Source: Kuschelorhynchus macadamiae
Taxonomy: Eukaryota; Arthropoda; Insecta; Coleoptera; Curculionidae
Length of the DNA: 64,000 nt
Direction of reading: 5' to 3'
Assembly: GCA_030620095.1 (NCBI GenBank)
Contig: JAUTXW010002086.1
Span: 62,001-126,000 of the forward strand
Shown piece by piece: positions 47,343-58,800 of this stretch. The notes below the pieces were generated by a model, which was not told the origin of the DNA, searched no databases, and saw only the letters and a list, made by a program, of their open reading frames with translations. Position 1 is the stretch's first letter. Each line of letters opens with the position of its first letter. A program made the translations under genes and the position numbers.

Positions 47343-48200
47343 TGATAATAATAATAATGATAATATCAATAAATATTACTTTTGGACTTCCCACGTAAAA
47401 TGGAAGATTGTAATCCTGAAAAAATTCACCCACCGAGATTTTTGCAGATCCTTACATATTTGGGTCTCTAGACCTCGAAAAACATGTTCTCCATTTCCAT
47501 CGTTCTGTCTGTCGGTCTGTCTATCTGTATGCGGCATAGCTCAAAAACTATTTATCCACTATCTTTAAGATTTGGTCAAAAACCATAGATCATAAAAGGA
47601 TAAAATGGTAACATTTTGGTGAAAAGCCATTAAGGCGAAAGAAAATGGCGGTCTAGTGAAATATTATTACTAGGAAATACTAAGATTATGTGGAAATTAG
47701 CTGGTAAATTTTGGTTTGAATTTAAGATGGCGAAACAAAATGGCGGCTTAATAAATAATTTCACAATTTGGCCCGAAAAATCCATTTTATAGATTAATTT
47801 CAAATTTTGCTCTAGAAATAATTGTTGTATAGAGGTGAGCTTGTAAAATTTTGGTACGATTTCAAGAGGGCAAAACAAAATGGCGGTCAACTACAACGTT
47901 TATAAACATGGAAAAAATCAATATTTTACGTATCTTCCTATTCTAGCGTCCCTAAGTCCCAAAAAAATACAGTTTCTTTTGATCTGTCTGTCTGTTTGTC
48001 TCTTTGTTAATTTGCGGCATAGCGAAAAATCTACTTGCCATATTAAGTTTAAATTTTTGTCAAAAATTAAGAATTGCATGACAGTAACCTGATAATATTT
48101 TAGTAAAATTCCAATACGGCGGAACAAAATGGTGGCCTAGTGAAATGCTAAAAAGTATATTGCTAAAAATGTAATTAACTAATGTATCTAAAATTTGGCA
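46845..48200 (+). repeat. GGCATAG-family repeat units in tandem
   Basis: Three diverged units follow each other. Each has GAAAAACATG, a GTCTGTCTGTC tract, GCGGCATAG, ACTACTTATCC-like sequence and GGCGAAACAAAATGGCGG. The GCGGCATAG word is at about 46893, 47531 and 48013. Further copies are at 50894 and 54706, and an inverted one at 54200-54250. Open frames here are by-products. Confidence 0.75.
47306..47360. repeat. (AAT)n microsatellite
   Basis: ATAATAATAAT repeat with AAC and ATG interruptions, inserted between two GGCATAG units. It creates a poly-Leu/Ser frame on the minus strand. Confidence 0.9.
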
Positions 48201-48559
48201 CAAAATTCGAGTGTTACACAGGAATGAGCCCATAACATTTTGGTTCAAGGCGCAATTGTTCAAAAACTATTAGTTCCACAAAGCCTGGTTTTGGTGTGCA
48301 TAAAGTACTTAACAATGACTATTATTTCATCAAAGGCTTCCACCACATCTTCAAAAAACATCGACAAAGATAAATATATCACCGGGTATATTTAGAAGAA
48401 AGAGAAAGCGATGTCTTTGAAATTGAAAGGTATTCCATTTCAAATAAATTATTTTTGTTATATTTTCGAGTTCTCACGTATGTATATTTTTTGACAAAGG
48501 AAAGTAAAAATTTGATTGAAAATATATATAAATTTTGTTTAAAAACTTTTACCACTTTG

Positions 48560-48789
48560 TACCGGGTGTTCCAACGATAATGGCCATCGGCGATATCACA
48601 GAAAGGAAATTATTTCCTTTGCTGTTACGTTCTGTAGCGGTAATTTTTTGTACTTTCTTGGTGAAAGCGGCCACGAGAAATCATTGTCAAATATTTTCAA
48701 ATTCAAAGAATTGCCGCTAGGGATATAACAGAAACGGAAAATACTTTTCATGATATCGACGAGAGCCATTTTTAATTGAACACCCAGTA
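48560..48789. mobile_element. Short non-autonomous DNA element
   Basis: Ends TACCGGGTGTTCCAA and TTGAACACCCAGTA are inverse copies around 230 bp of non-coding sequence. Confidence 0.6.
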
Positions 48790-48871
48790 TATACATAAAC
48801 ACAAGTAATAAACTATTTTGATCGTTACCACATCATAAATAAATTAAATATAATCAATTCCAAACACTCAC

Positions 48872-49519
48872 CGCTTGCCCTAATATTGCTTACTATTTCA
48901 AATACGTCATTGCTTTGCCAACATTTCCCAAAAGTTAAATCATTATCGACCCAAGTCTCATCAATGTAAACTATGTTACGACCCTCCCCTCTATAATTTC
49001 GAATTGCCCTTGTATATTTATAGCGCCAGTGTAAAACTTCGGGTCTCTCCAACAGAATTTTTCGCTTATTTTGTCACTTACGAAAAAAAAAGCCATTGAC
49101 CTTCAACAACATCCTTAATGTTTCGAGACTATAAGGGAAATCCATTGTTTCTCGCAATTAAAGGAGAAGCTTTCTGAGTGTAGGCGCAGTTTTTAGTTTT
49201 AAATAAAACTTGTTTATTGTTTGCCTAATGTTAGGAAAATTATCAAAATCCTTTTTGAGAGGCAAACGGGTTTTCTTGTTGGGTAATGATGAGTGCATCT
49301 CACCTGGACGTTCCCTTTGCCTCTCCTCACCTTCTTTGTGAATTTTGCTCACGGTGTCTTGAAAAACTCCAGTATATAGAGCGACGCGATCGATTTTCTT
49401 TTTTAAAGGTAATTTAAAATTATTACTTCTCGCTTCCTCATCGCAAACTCTATAAACATTGGCGATAATTTCTCTGGACTGGCCAGCAAGAGGTTTTCTC
49501 TTTAAAAAGATATTTCTTT
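48872..49519 (-). pseudogene. Tc1/DDE_3-type transposase exon with two in-frame stops
   Basis: On the minus strand one frame runs from a splice-acceptor-like site (CAATTATAG, 49520-49521) to a donor-like GTGAGT (48871). It encodes R-E-I-I-A-N-V-Y-R-V-C-D, D-T-V-S-K-I-H-K-E-G, P-T-L-R-K-L-L, E-T-L-R-M-L-L-K-V-N-G-F, L-E-R-P-E-V-L and the catalytic N-I-V-Y-I-D-E-T-W-V block. TAA follows L-L-L and TGA follows F-F-F-R-K, both in this frame. The DDE_3 families in arthropods are often multi-exon, and the downstream exon with the remaining catalytic residues was not found here. Either a dead copy of a multi-exon transposase-derived gene or an old insertion. Confidence 0.7.
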
Positions 49520-49774
49520 CTATAATTGAAAAAAAAATTTAATTATTGTAAGAAATATATAAGCTTCCAGAAATAATTAAAACCTAGAAATATGTCACCA
49601 AATAAAGATACGTGTTAAGATTTAAATAGGTATGAAACTGGCAAGTATATACTTACTCTATTCATTAATTATAACTAAAGAAATGCACCAAGAAGCAAGT
49701 CGAGTCTATCATTCAATATAAAACAACTAAATAATCGAAAATAATTAACTAATAAGTAAAATTAACAAAACAAT

Positions 49775-50053
49775 TAATTAATCCTTCAAAATACAAGAGT
49801 TCTAACCACACTACACCACAACTTGTTACGTTCTGGACGCGCGTTTCGCTAACCAAGTTAGCATCATCAGCAGATGATATAAACTGATGATATATGAGTG
49901 ATATATGAGTTTATATCATCTGCTGATGATGCTAACTTGGTTAGCGAAACGCGCGTCCAGAACGTAACAAGTTGTGGTGTAGTGTGGTTAGAACTCTTGT
50001 ATTTTGATCTATCTTCCACCACAGGTTCCAGTGTTAGGACCTAATTAATCCTT
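49775..50053. mobile_element. Near-perfect ~220-bp palindrome flanked by a 12-bp direct repeat
   Basis: CAAAATACAAGAGTTCTAAC at 49788 is mirrored by its inverse ending at about 50010. Arms of about 100 bp, with very few mismatches, surround a short ATGATATATGAGTGATATAT-type loop. The arms include GACGCGCGTTTCGCTAACC. TAATTAATCCTT occurs on both sides (49775-49786 and 50042-50053), consistent with a target duplication. No coding capacity. Confidence 0.82.
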
Positions 50054-50798
50054 ATTAATAAAACAGAGTTTAACAAGAAGTTTTTTTTATTTAACCTCAA
50101 TTGGAATGGCGAAAAAACTTCTCCCCCCATAAAATATTTCAAACAATTTCTGGAAATGGGCGTAAATATTTAATTTTTTTTATCACCTTTTGTGTGTGCT
50201 CTTCCAGATCTTTGTGAAAAAAGTCTTCAACCACAAGTTCTACAAGTTCCACGTTATTGCAACTATTTTCCCAAGTTCTCCGAATAGCCGTGATTATTAC
50301 TAATTATACACACAAGAAAATAAAAAAAAAAACAGGCAATACCCACATACACAAATAAAACTTAAGTCGGTATTATAAATATTAATTAGTAATTAATTTT
50401 TCTTATTTCGGTGACACCACTGATCAGAAAATAGGACATCAGACCCCGGCCCGTTCATAATTCAAACCAAGCCTCGAATAACGATCTTTTATCTTTTATC
50501 TCCGACCACGGCTATCTCTCTCTGACAATGACTGCTTATTGAACGGGTCGGAGTTTGGGAAATCTTGGCTGATATACTATCGATACCGATCAATATATTT
50601 TTACTATTTCATTTGAATTCGTGATGCAGTAAAAATATATATATTTTGAACGGACCACTTATATGGAAAAACGGAAGGAAGTTTTTTGCCCGCATTCTTT
50701 CTATCCAGGTTCATTCAGTTGCCAGACTGTAGTAAAATTGTGGTACTAATTCAAGATGGCTGAATAAAATGTCGACCAAATGTTTGTAATAATGAAAA
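50054..50798. other. Spacer with CCCGTTCA inverted repeats
   Basis: CGGCCCGTTCATAATTC (50447) and ATTGAACGGGTCGGAG (50538) form an inverted pair, with a third TTTGAACGGACC copy at 50645. These may be ends of a small element. No gene is assigned. Confidence 0.4.
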
Positions 50799-53700
50799 AA
50801 ATCACCCTCTCAGGTTTTACATATCTTCACGTTTTAGCATCCTTAGATGCCAATATGTATTATCAATTCCGTCTGTTGGTTTCTCTGTGAGTTTGCGGCA
50901 TAGCTTAAAGATGACTTACCCGATTGACTGATCAAAAATTAAGTGTTATATTCAGATGACCTAGTACTATTTTGGTAAAAATCCAATATGGCGAAACAAA
51001 ATGGCGGCCTACTGAAAATTTGAAAAAAATTATTAAAAACTGCTTATCCAATTTATTTTTAATTTTGCACAAACATCAAAACTCATCCTGAAAAATACTT
51101 AATGGATTGATTTCAAATTGTGTGCCATAACTAATTGTGGTATAGGGGTCAAGTAGTAAAATTGTGGTTCAAGATGGCCGAACAAAATGGGGGCCAAATA
51201 AAATGTTTATTATCATCAAAAAAATTACGATGTCAGTTTGTACAGGGTGGTCCACTTAAGATGCTCCTATACTTTATCTCAATAAATAAGACACTGAGAA
51301 AAAATAGTTAAATACAAAAAGTATTTGACCCTAAGTATATTTTTTATTTATAATATTTTTATGTATACAGGGTGTTCCATTGTGCCAGGACAGTAACCAA
51401 CTTTTTTCTTTTTAATGAAATGGAATGAATATTTTTACAAATTCTAATTCTACGCTTCATTTTGAGTATTTTTTGACATCATAGCATACGAAATAGTTTG
51501 AATAGTTTTTGAGAAAAATTAACTTTTGTAATTTTTTTTCGGAAAAACAGGTTTTTGGAAAAATGTTATTTTTTCACACCTGAAAACTAAAATTGTGAAT
51601 TTTGGGTATGGATCCATGGGAGTGGTTAATATTTAATACTCTGAGCTATCAAGAGCGAAAATCCATTATACAGGGTGATCACAAATGACCATAAAAAAAA
51701 GGTTTTAGTAACTAAAAAAACTTAATTTTTTTAAATGGAACACCCTGTATTTAGCACTTTTATTGTGTTTAGGATTTAATTCTGCATCATTCCATATATA
51801 TATATAGTTTATATTCCAAAAATTACTAGTTTAGAAGTTATGACCATTTTTCTATAATAATTCTGGTATTTTTGTTAAAAATCTAACTAAACCTAAATAT
51901 TATCCTATTCTAAGTTTTTTTTTAACATTATAATTAAATTTAACATTAAATCAACAAGTAATGCAAGAAAGAAAGTAACTAATTACTTATTACAAAACAT
52001 TTTCGACATAACCCCCGTCTTTGGCAATACAAGTAGTATACATGGTTTCAATTCTCGCAGTAGCATTTCTCACCACGTCTGTAGCATTAAGTTTTTCTAC
52101 CTCTTGTCTAATTCTCCTTTTTAAATCTTGAACAGTTATACACCTCGTTTTTTAGGTTGCCCCATAAAAAAATCTAGGGGTGTTAAGTCGGGGCTCCTCA
52201 CTGGCCAATCTATGGTCCCGTACCGACCAATCCAAAATGGAAACCGTTGATTCAAACAATTTCTAACAGGTACTACAGTGTGATATGGAGCACTATCTTG
52301 TTGATAAACAAGCCCTTCTTTAATATCGTTCGGCAGATTGTCAGTTAACGGAAATATTTCGTTCTCCAACAAATTTAAATACCTCTCACCATTCAGAACA
52401 AAGTCATAAAATACTGGACCTATTATTCGATCACGGATAATACCACACCACACATAAACACTTCTCCGACCCTGTTTTTTCATTTCCTTACACGATGTTC
52501 ATTTGAGTTACACCAGTAATGAGTATTTTTTCGGTTGAACATGCCTGCTGTATTGAAAATTGCCTCATCGGTCCATCATGAGAGAACAATAAAAAAGCCT
52601 TGTTTGAACGTCCTGTTCGGATAATTCTTGAACTGGTAAAAATTTGAACGGATGCTAGTTATTATCAGTTAAAGTCCTTTAAACACTAGTCTTACTAATT
52701 CCCGGTAAATCTCGGAATGCCTCTCTTTGCGAATTTTCGTTGTTTTCTTTAAAATACAGGGGAATTTCTAATTGCTTTTTTTCTGTTAAGACAATTTTTG
52801 GGCGCCGTTTTTGTTTATTGATTACCACTCCACGTTCAAGATCACGAACAATTCGTGAAAAAATATGTTTCGTGGGTACCCGTCTTGCAGAATACAACAA
52901 CCGATACTCCCGCAGGGCTAATGCTGGACTCTTATTATTTCTTATGTAATATTCATGAAGATTTAAACGCTCTTGGACACTGTATAAAGCCATTTTTCCT
53001 TTAAAAAGAGTTAGAGGCAACTAAATGTCAAATAAAAACTGTGTATTTATTGGTGTCCAGGCAACAATTTTTGCTAGTTTTGTTTTTCCATATCTTGTAA
53101 AATTAAGACGCGTTTAGAAATGCGAGTATTGTAACCGTAATATTATACTCCTTGTATTGCCAAAGACTAGAGCTACTTTGTTTCTTGCATTACTTGTTGA
53201 TTTAATGTTAAATTTAATTATAATGTTAAAAAAAACTTAGAATAGGATATTATTTAGGTTTAGTTAGATTTTTAACAAATATACCCGAATTATTATAAAA
53301 AATTGGTCATAACTTCTAAACTACTAATTTTTGGAATATTAACTATATATATGGAATGATGCAGAATTAAATCCTAAATACAATAAAAACGCTAAATACA
53401 GGGTGTTCCATTTAAAAAAAAAAGTTTTTTTAGTTACAAAAACATTTTTTTTGATCGCCATTTGTGACCACCCTGTACAATGGATTTTCGCTCTTGATAG
53501 GTCAGAGTATTAAATATTAACCACTCCCATGGATCCATAACCAAAATTCACAATTTTAGTCTTTAAGTGGGAAAAAATCCCATTTTTCCAAAAACCTGTT
53601 TTTCCGAAAAAAATCAGAAAAGTTAATTTTTCTCAAAAACTACTCAAAATTTCGTATGCTATGATAGTAAAATACTCAAAATCAAGCGTAGAATTAGAAT

Positions 53701-54344
53701 TTCTAAAAATATTCATACCATTTCATTAAAAAGAACAAAGTTGGTTACTGTCCTGGCGCAATGGAACACCCTGTATACATAAATGTTATAAATAAAAAAT
53801 ATACTTAGGGTCAAATATTTTTTGTATTTAACTTTTTTTTCTCAGTGTCTTATTTATTGAGATAAAGTATAGGAGCATCTTAAGTGGACCACCCTGTACA
53901 AACTGACATCGTAATTTTTTTGATGATAATAAACATTTTATTTGGCCCCCATTTTGTTCGGCCATCTTGAACCACAATTTTACTACTTGACCCCTATACC
54001 ACAATTAGTTATGGCACACAATTTGAAATCAATCCATTAGGTATTTTTCAGGATGAGTTTTGATGTTTGTGCAAAATTAAAAATAAATTGGATAAGCAGT
54101 TTTTAATAATTTTTTTCAAATTTTCAGTAGGCCGCCATTTTGTTTCGCCATATTGGATTTTTACCAAAATAGTACTAGGTCATCTCCATATAACACTTAA
54201 TTTTTGATCAGTCAATCGGGTAAGTAATCTTTAAGCTATTCCGCGAACTCACAGAGAAACCAACAGACGGAATTGATAATACATATTTGTTGGCATCTAA
54301 GGATGCTAAAACGTGAAGATCTGTAAAACCTGAGAGGGTGATTT
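50799..54344. mobile_element. 3.5-kb compound palindrome around a DD41D mariner
   Basis: The left arm (50799-52040) and right arm (53145-54344) are inverted copies over about 1.2 kb, separated by about 1.1 kb of unique transposase sequence. Inside the arms are paired transposon ends: TACAGGGTGGTCCACTTAAG (51241, partner ending 53898) and TACAGGGTGTTCCATTG (51366, partner ending 53775). An 81-bp module bounded by facing ends is at 51669-51749 and 53397-53477. The outer about 440 bp of each arm belongs to the GGCATAG repeat family, outside the mariner ends. Arms differ by scattered substitutions and indels. Confidence 0.85.
51990..52993 (-). pseudogene. DD41D-type mariner-like transposase pseudogene
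   Basis: Minus strand: likely start at 52993 (M-A-L-Y-S-V-Q-E-R-L), N-terminal HTH region to about 52680, a damaged centre (52490-52680, frameshifts, first catalytic Asp not clear), then V-W-C-G-I-I-R-D-R-I-I-G-P-V, Y-Q-Q-D-S-A-P-Y-H-T and S-P-D-L-T-P-L-D-F-F-M-G (52136-52483). After another frameshift the end reads V-Q-D-L-K-R-R-I-R-Q-E-V to a TAA at 51990. The second and third catalytic Asp are about 41 residues apart. The last coding stretch lies within the left inverted arm. Confidence 0.82.
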
Positions 54345-55836
54345 CAAATTTTACACAAACATCAAGCATTATGTTGGAAGCAACTGGTAAAATTTTGGTC
54401 CTAATCCAAGATGGCGGAACAAAATGGCGGGAAAATAAAATATTTAAGAATTCAGCCTGAAAAAAATACTTAATGGATTGATTTCAAATTGTGTGCTATA
54501 AGGAATTGTGGTATAGGCATCAACTAGTAACACTGGGTTACTAATTCAAGATGGCCGAACGAAATGGCGGCCAAATAAAATGTTTGTACCGTCACCCTCT
54601 CAGATTTTACATATCTCCACGTTTTATCGTCCCCAGATGCCAAAAAACATGTTTTATCAATTCCATCGGTCCGTCTGTTGGTCTGTATGGTCTGTCTGTC
54701 AGTTCGCGGCATAGTTTAAAAACGAGTTATCCGATTAACTTTTTTTTGACCAAAAATTAAGGGTCATAATATCCAATATGGCAGAAGTGTTAAAAAATTT
54801 CGTTAGAGTGGTGTATTATTTGGGGTTAGGAGCCAGTAAAAAGAAACAAAAGAAATAATTTCCACAGAAATTGCAGAAAAAAGTGGTCAACGATATAGTG
54901 CATCAAATAGATGCTGAATTGATATATTTTTACAAAACATATAATCACACTACTCGATTGGATACATTTTTCTACAATTTCTTGAGACAAAATGTCTAAT
55001 TTAAAAATTGTGGCTTGTTATTAAGTTCATTTTGATCCTTTCTCGTGGAAACGCCACCGTTGAGTTGGGGTTTCAATAAATAAAAATATTTTAGTTGATA
55101 ATCTGTTGGAGAAGTCCATTATCTGCCAAAGACAAGTATATGACGCAATTTATCAAATAAGTGGTGCATTGAATGTTAATATTTCCCACAAAGTGAGGTT
55201 TTGTATTAAAAATGCTTACAAAACTTATCAATATGCCCTTGACAATCAAAATTGCCTAAAAGGAATAAAAAAAGAAATTGATCTCGAAAAAAAAAAGAGC
55301 CTATCATTTAGAAAATAAAAAGAAAAAAACTAGAAAAAGAAGCGGCATACGTGGAACTGGAAATATCGGAACTGAGACGAAAAATTTAAAATACTTATTT
55401 TCTATTTTTCTATAATCCTTTTAAATTTAATTTTTAATAATGACATGTCGCAAGTATATATTCATTTTTTGTTTATAAATGCTTTGTATAACAGCATTTT
55501 TTTTACTTAATTTTAAATAGAACAGAATATCTTTTTAAAAATGTATATTTCGTCCAGTTAAAGTAAACCTGCTTGCTCTATTACTATAGCATTTTTTTTA
55601 GTATTCTATATTTCTTATACAATTGCATTTAAGTTTAGTTTCATTAGTTTTTTTGGCTTTTTATAAGAAATATAAATTTTCAAAATATAACCTGGAATTT
55701 CCGTGAAATTGTCAGGGAAAAACCTGAAAAAGTCGGGGAATTTGATAGTTCAAAATTGCTAAGAACCCTGAGAGAGTCCCGATTATCTATTGTTATTACT
55801 TAAAGCTACCTTTAAATAAAAATACATCAAACATTT
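54345..55836. other. GGCATAG-family repeat continuation and unassigned AT-rich sequence
   Basis: 54345-54770 is another unit (AACAAAATGGCGG, GTCTGTCTGTC at about 54690, CGCGGCATAG at 54705). From 54780 to 55400 there are short protein-like stretches: a 70-codon frame at 55106-55318, Lys-rich at its end, and an in-phase-looking stretch at 54880-55000. I cannot match these to a family. 55690-55760 contains a TCAGGGAAAAACCTG palindrome-like string. No confident gene. Confidence 0.4.
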
Positions 55837-58800
55837 CGTCGTTGTTTTGGCTATTGGTCGTATCTCATTATTTTTCAAAATTGAGTTAGGTTGCTCAGTG
55901 GATACCTAAAACTGCCTACTTTGTATGCTGGTAAGATTATTGGAAAAAATAAATTACTGATGAAATAAAATATAAATGTTGGAATGTCGTATTTAATATT
56001 GCGACATTTGATATTATGGCTATAAGTCGTATCTCATATTTTTTTTGCAATTCGTATATATATTGTATATTATGCTGTCTTATTTAGTTTAATAACGGGA
56101 GCCGTGCTGAGTCGAGAAATTCGCGTTATATCCATCTTAAAAATGACTTGAAAATCGCCAATGTGTCTAAATAAGCGGTATCTATTATTATTGTTTTTAA
56201 CGATATCATTGGCCCGGTTATTTTTAAAAAGAAAACACTAAAAAATTTCTGTGCGGATTTATTTTGTAGTGACCCACTGTTATTGCCTAATTATTGTTGA
56301 CCATTTAAATTAATTGATTGCGAATTATTTGTTTATTTCCGAGATACACGTAGATACGTTTGGAAATAAATTTTTTTCGCTAATTACAATTTTTTTGATA
56401 TCTACAATAATTAAGCTTCCAAAGACTCAGATGAAAATCAGGTTATCCATGGACTAAACAAAACAAGTGATTTGTTGCTATGGCAGCCAAGGACTATTTT
56501 TATGTACTGTCATTTTTGACGTCTCATTTTTGTTATGCAAAATAAATTCTCTATTCTTTTAAAAAATAGCAGCTGCATTGTGAAACAGGTAAGTCCACTT
56601 TTTTTCAAAATGTATTATCTATGCACTAAAATCACTTGGGAAATTTTACGGACTTAAAAATAACATTGAAAAAGGATCACTGAGTTTACTGAAATAGATC
56701 GGTTGTGAACCAGATACCTACTTATTTTTTTTTTACTATTTTTAGATCATGGAAAGCGATAGCGATAGCGATGATAATTTACCTTTATCACTATATACAT
56801 CAAAATTAAGGAAACTAGAATTGTCGCAACCAGTACCTAATCAACATTGTGAGGCTTTTAACTGCCTTGTGGAAGTGTTCAGCAGCTGCCATCTTTGCTT
56901 CATTCTCCTGTGTTACGACCATTTTTTGGAAGAAGTTACCTCGTGTGCGTTACATGGAAAATCCGATCAAAATCCCGATATATTATCACCTGATGTCATT
57001 TCATTTACACAGTGTTTGATAATGGACCGAACTCCAGAAGAATATAGCGTTGAAGGTAGCAGAAGGGAACACATAATAAGAAATGTAACTAATAAAAAGA
57101 AGCTTGCAAGTAAGTTAAGAATGGAAGGACAGGAATACACAAGTTATTATACAAATAAGAAGATTCCAGCTAAAACTTTAAAGGAACATGAAATTTGTAA
57201 CACTCTGCAGTGTAGTAAAATTGGAAAATGTTGCGGTGAGTTCAATAGACTGGATAGAGAAAATATTTTTAAAGGATATTGGAGTTTGTCATCAACTCAG
57301 TTAAAAAGAGAGTACATTACTCGATACTGCTCACGTTCTCAAACTAAACAAAAGACGAAAGGAAACCAACATTCTAGAAGAAAAAATTCATTTAAGTACT
57401 TTTTGCCTTTAAGGGGTGTGGCCAAAAAAGTTTGCAAGAATTTTTTTTTGTATACACTATCAATTTCAGAAAAAGTGGTCATTACGTCAATCAAAAAAGT
57501 GAAAGATACAGGTATTTTGGAAAAAGATAATAGAGGAGGCCGATCCAGTTGTCAGAAATTGCGAGACGCAAAAATATATAAAGATGTAAAACATCATATT
57601 GAGAGGTTCCCTAGAGAAGAATCCCATTATTGTAGAACATCTTCTAAACGTGAATATCTCCATGGAGATTTATCATTGTCTATAATGTACGATATGTACA
57701 AGAACGAGATAGAAGGACGAGAAGTTGCTAATTATAGTACCTACTATAAAATTTTTAAATCATTTAATTTGTCATTTAATCGACCCAAAAAAGACCAGTG
57801 TAGTTTGTGCTTACACTACAGAGAGGCCGAAGATAGTGAAAAAGAAAAGCTGCAAGAACGATTTACAACTCATATAAAAGAAAAAGAAAAAATTAGGGAT
57901 ATAAAAAATAAATGCAAAAAGGACTCACAAAATAATCCAACAATAATAAGTGCTGTTTTCGACTTGCAGCAAGTAATATATTTACCTATATCTAATAATT
58001 CCAAGATATTCTATAAGAATAGACTAAGTAACTACAACTTTACAATTTACAATTTGGGCATAAAAGGATGTAACTGTTTTGTCTGGCATGAAGCTGAAAG
58101 TAAGAGAGGATCCTCGGAAATATCTACAGCAGTGTATTTATTTTTACAAGAAAATGACAAAAATGGCATTCAAACTGTGAATCTTTTTTGTGATGGCTGT
58201 GCAGGTCAGGCGAAAAATACCATTATGATTTCAATGCTACTGTATTTCATTGCAAAAAGCACTTATATAGACGAGATATTCTTAAGATTTTTCGAACCAT
58301 ACCATGGGCAGAATGAAGGGGATTCTGCCCACAGTGCGATATCTTATACCTTAAAAAAATGTGGAGAAATTTTCACACCTTCTCAACTCATACCTATAAT
58401 TCGCCTCGCAAGAAGGAAACACCCGTATACTGTGAACCAGCTTAACTATTTTGACTTCAAAGATTTTAAGAAATTATCAAAGGAGGTAAGATTGCTAAAT
58501 ATAAAGACTGATGATCAAAAAGAAAAAATTAATTGGACAAAAATAAAAGAAGTGAAAATATCACAACAAAATTTACAAAAAGTTTACTTCAAAAGTTGCC
58601 ATAATACCGACACATACAGATCTATAACTTTAAAAAGAAATGTCTGTTTGCCAGATATCCCCTTAACATCTCTCAATACTAGTCCAAATAAAATATCTGC
58701 AGAAAAATATAGGGATTTAAATTCATTTTGTACTTCAGACATGCCGGTTATAAGAAATTTAGAACACAAAATATTTTTTCAAAATTTGCCTTTTCAAAAC

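Noticed and set aside
47175..47369. Poly-leucine ORF that could look like a signal/membrane peptide
   Set aside because: Produced entirely by the (AAT)n microsatellite.
55106..55318. 70-codon Lys-rich ORF as a small gene
   Set aside because: Some protein-like stretches, but no start context, homology or element boundary. Left as unassigned sequence.
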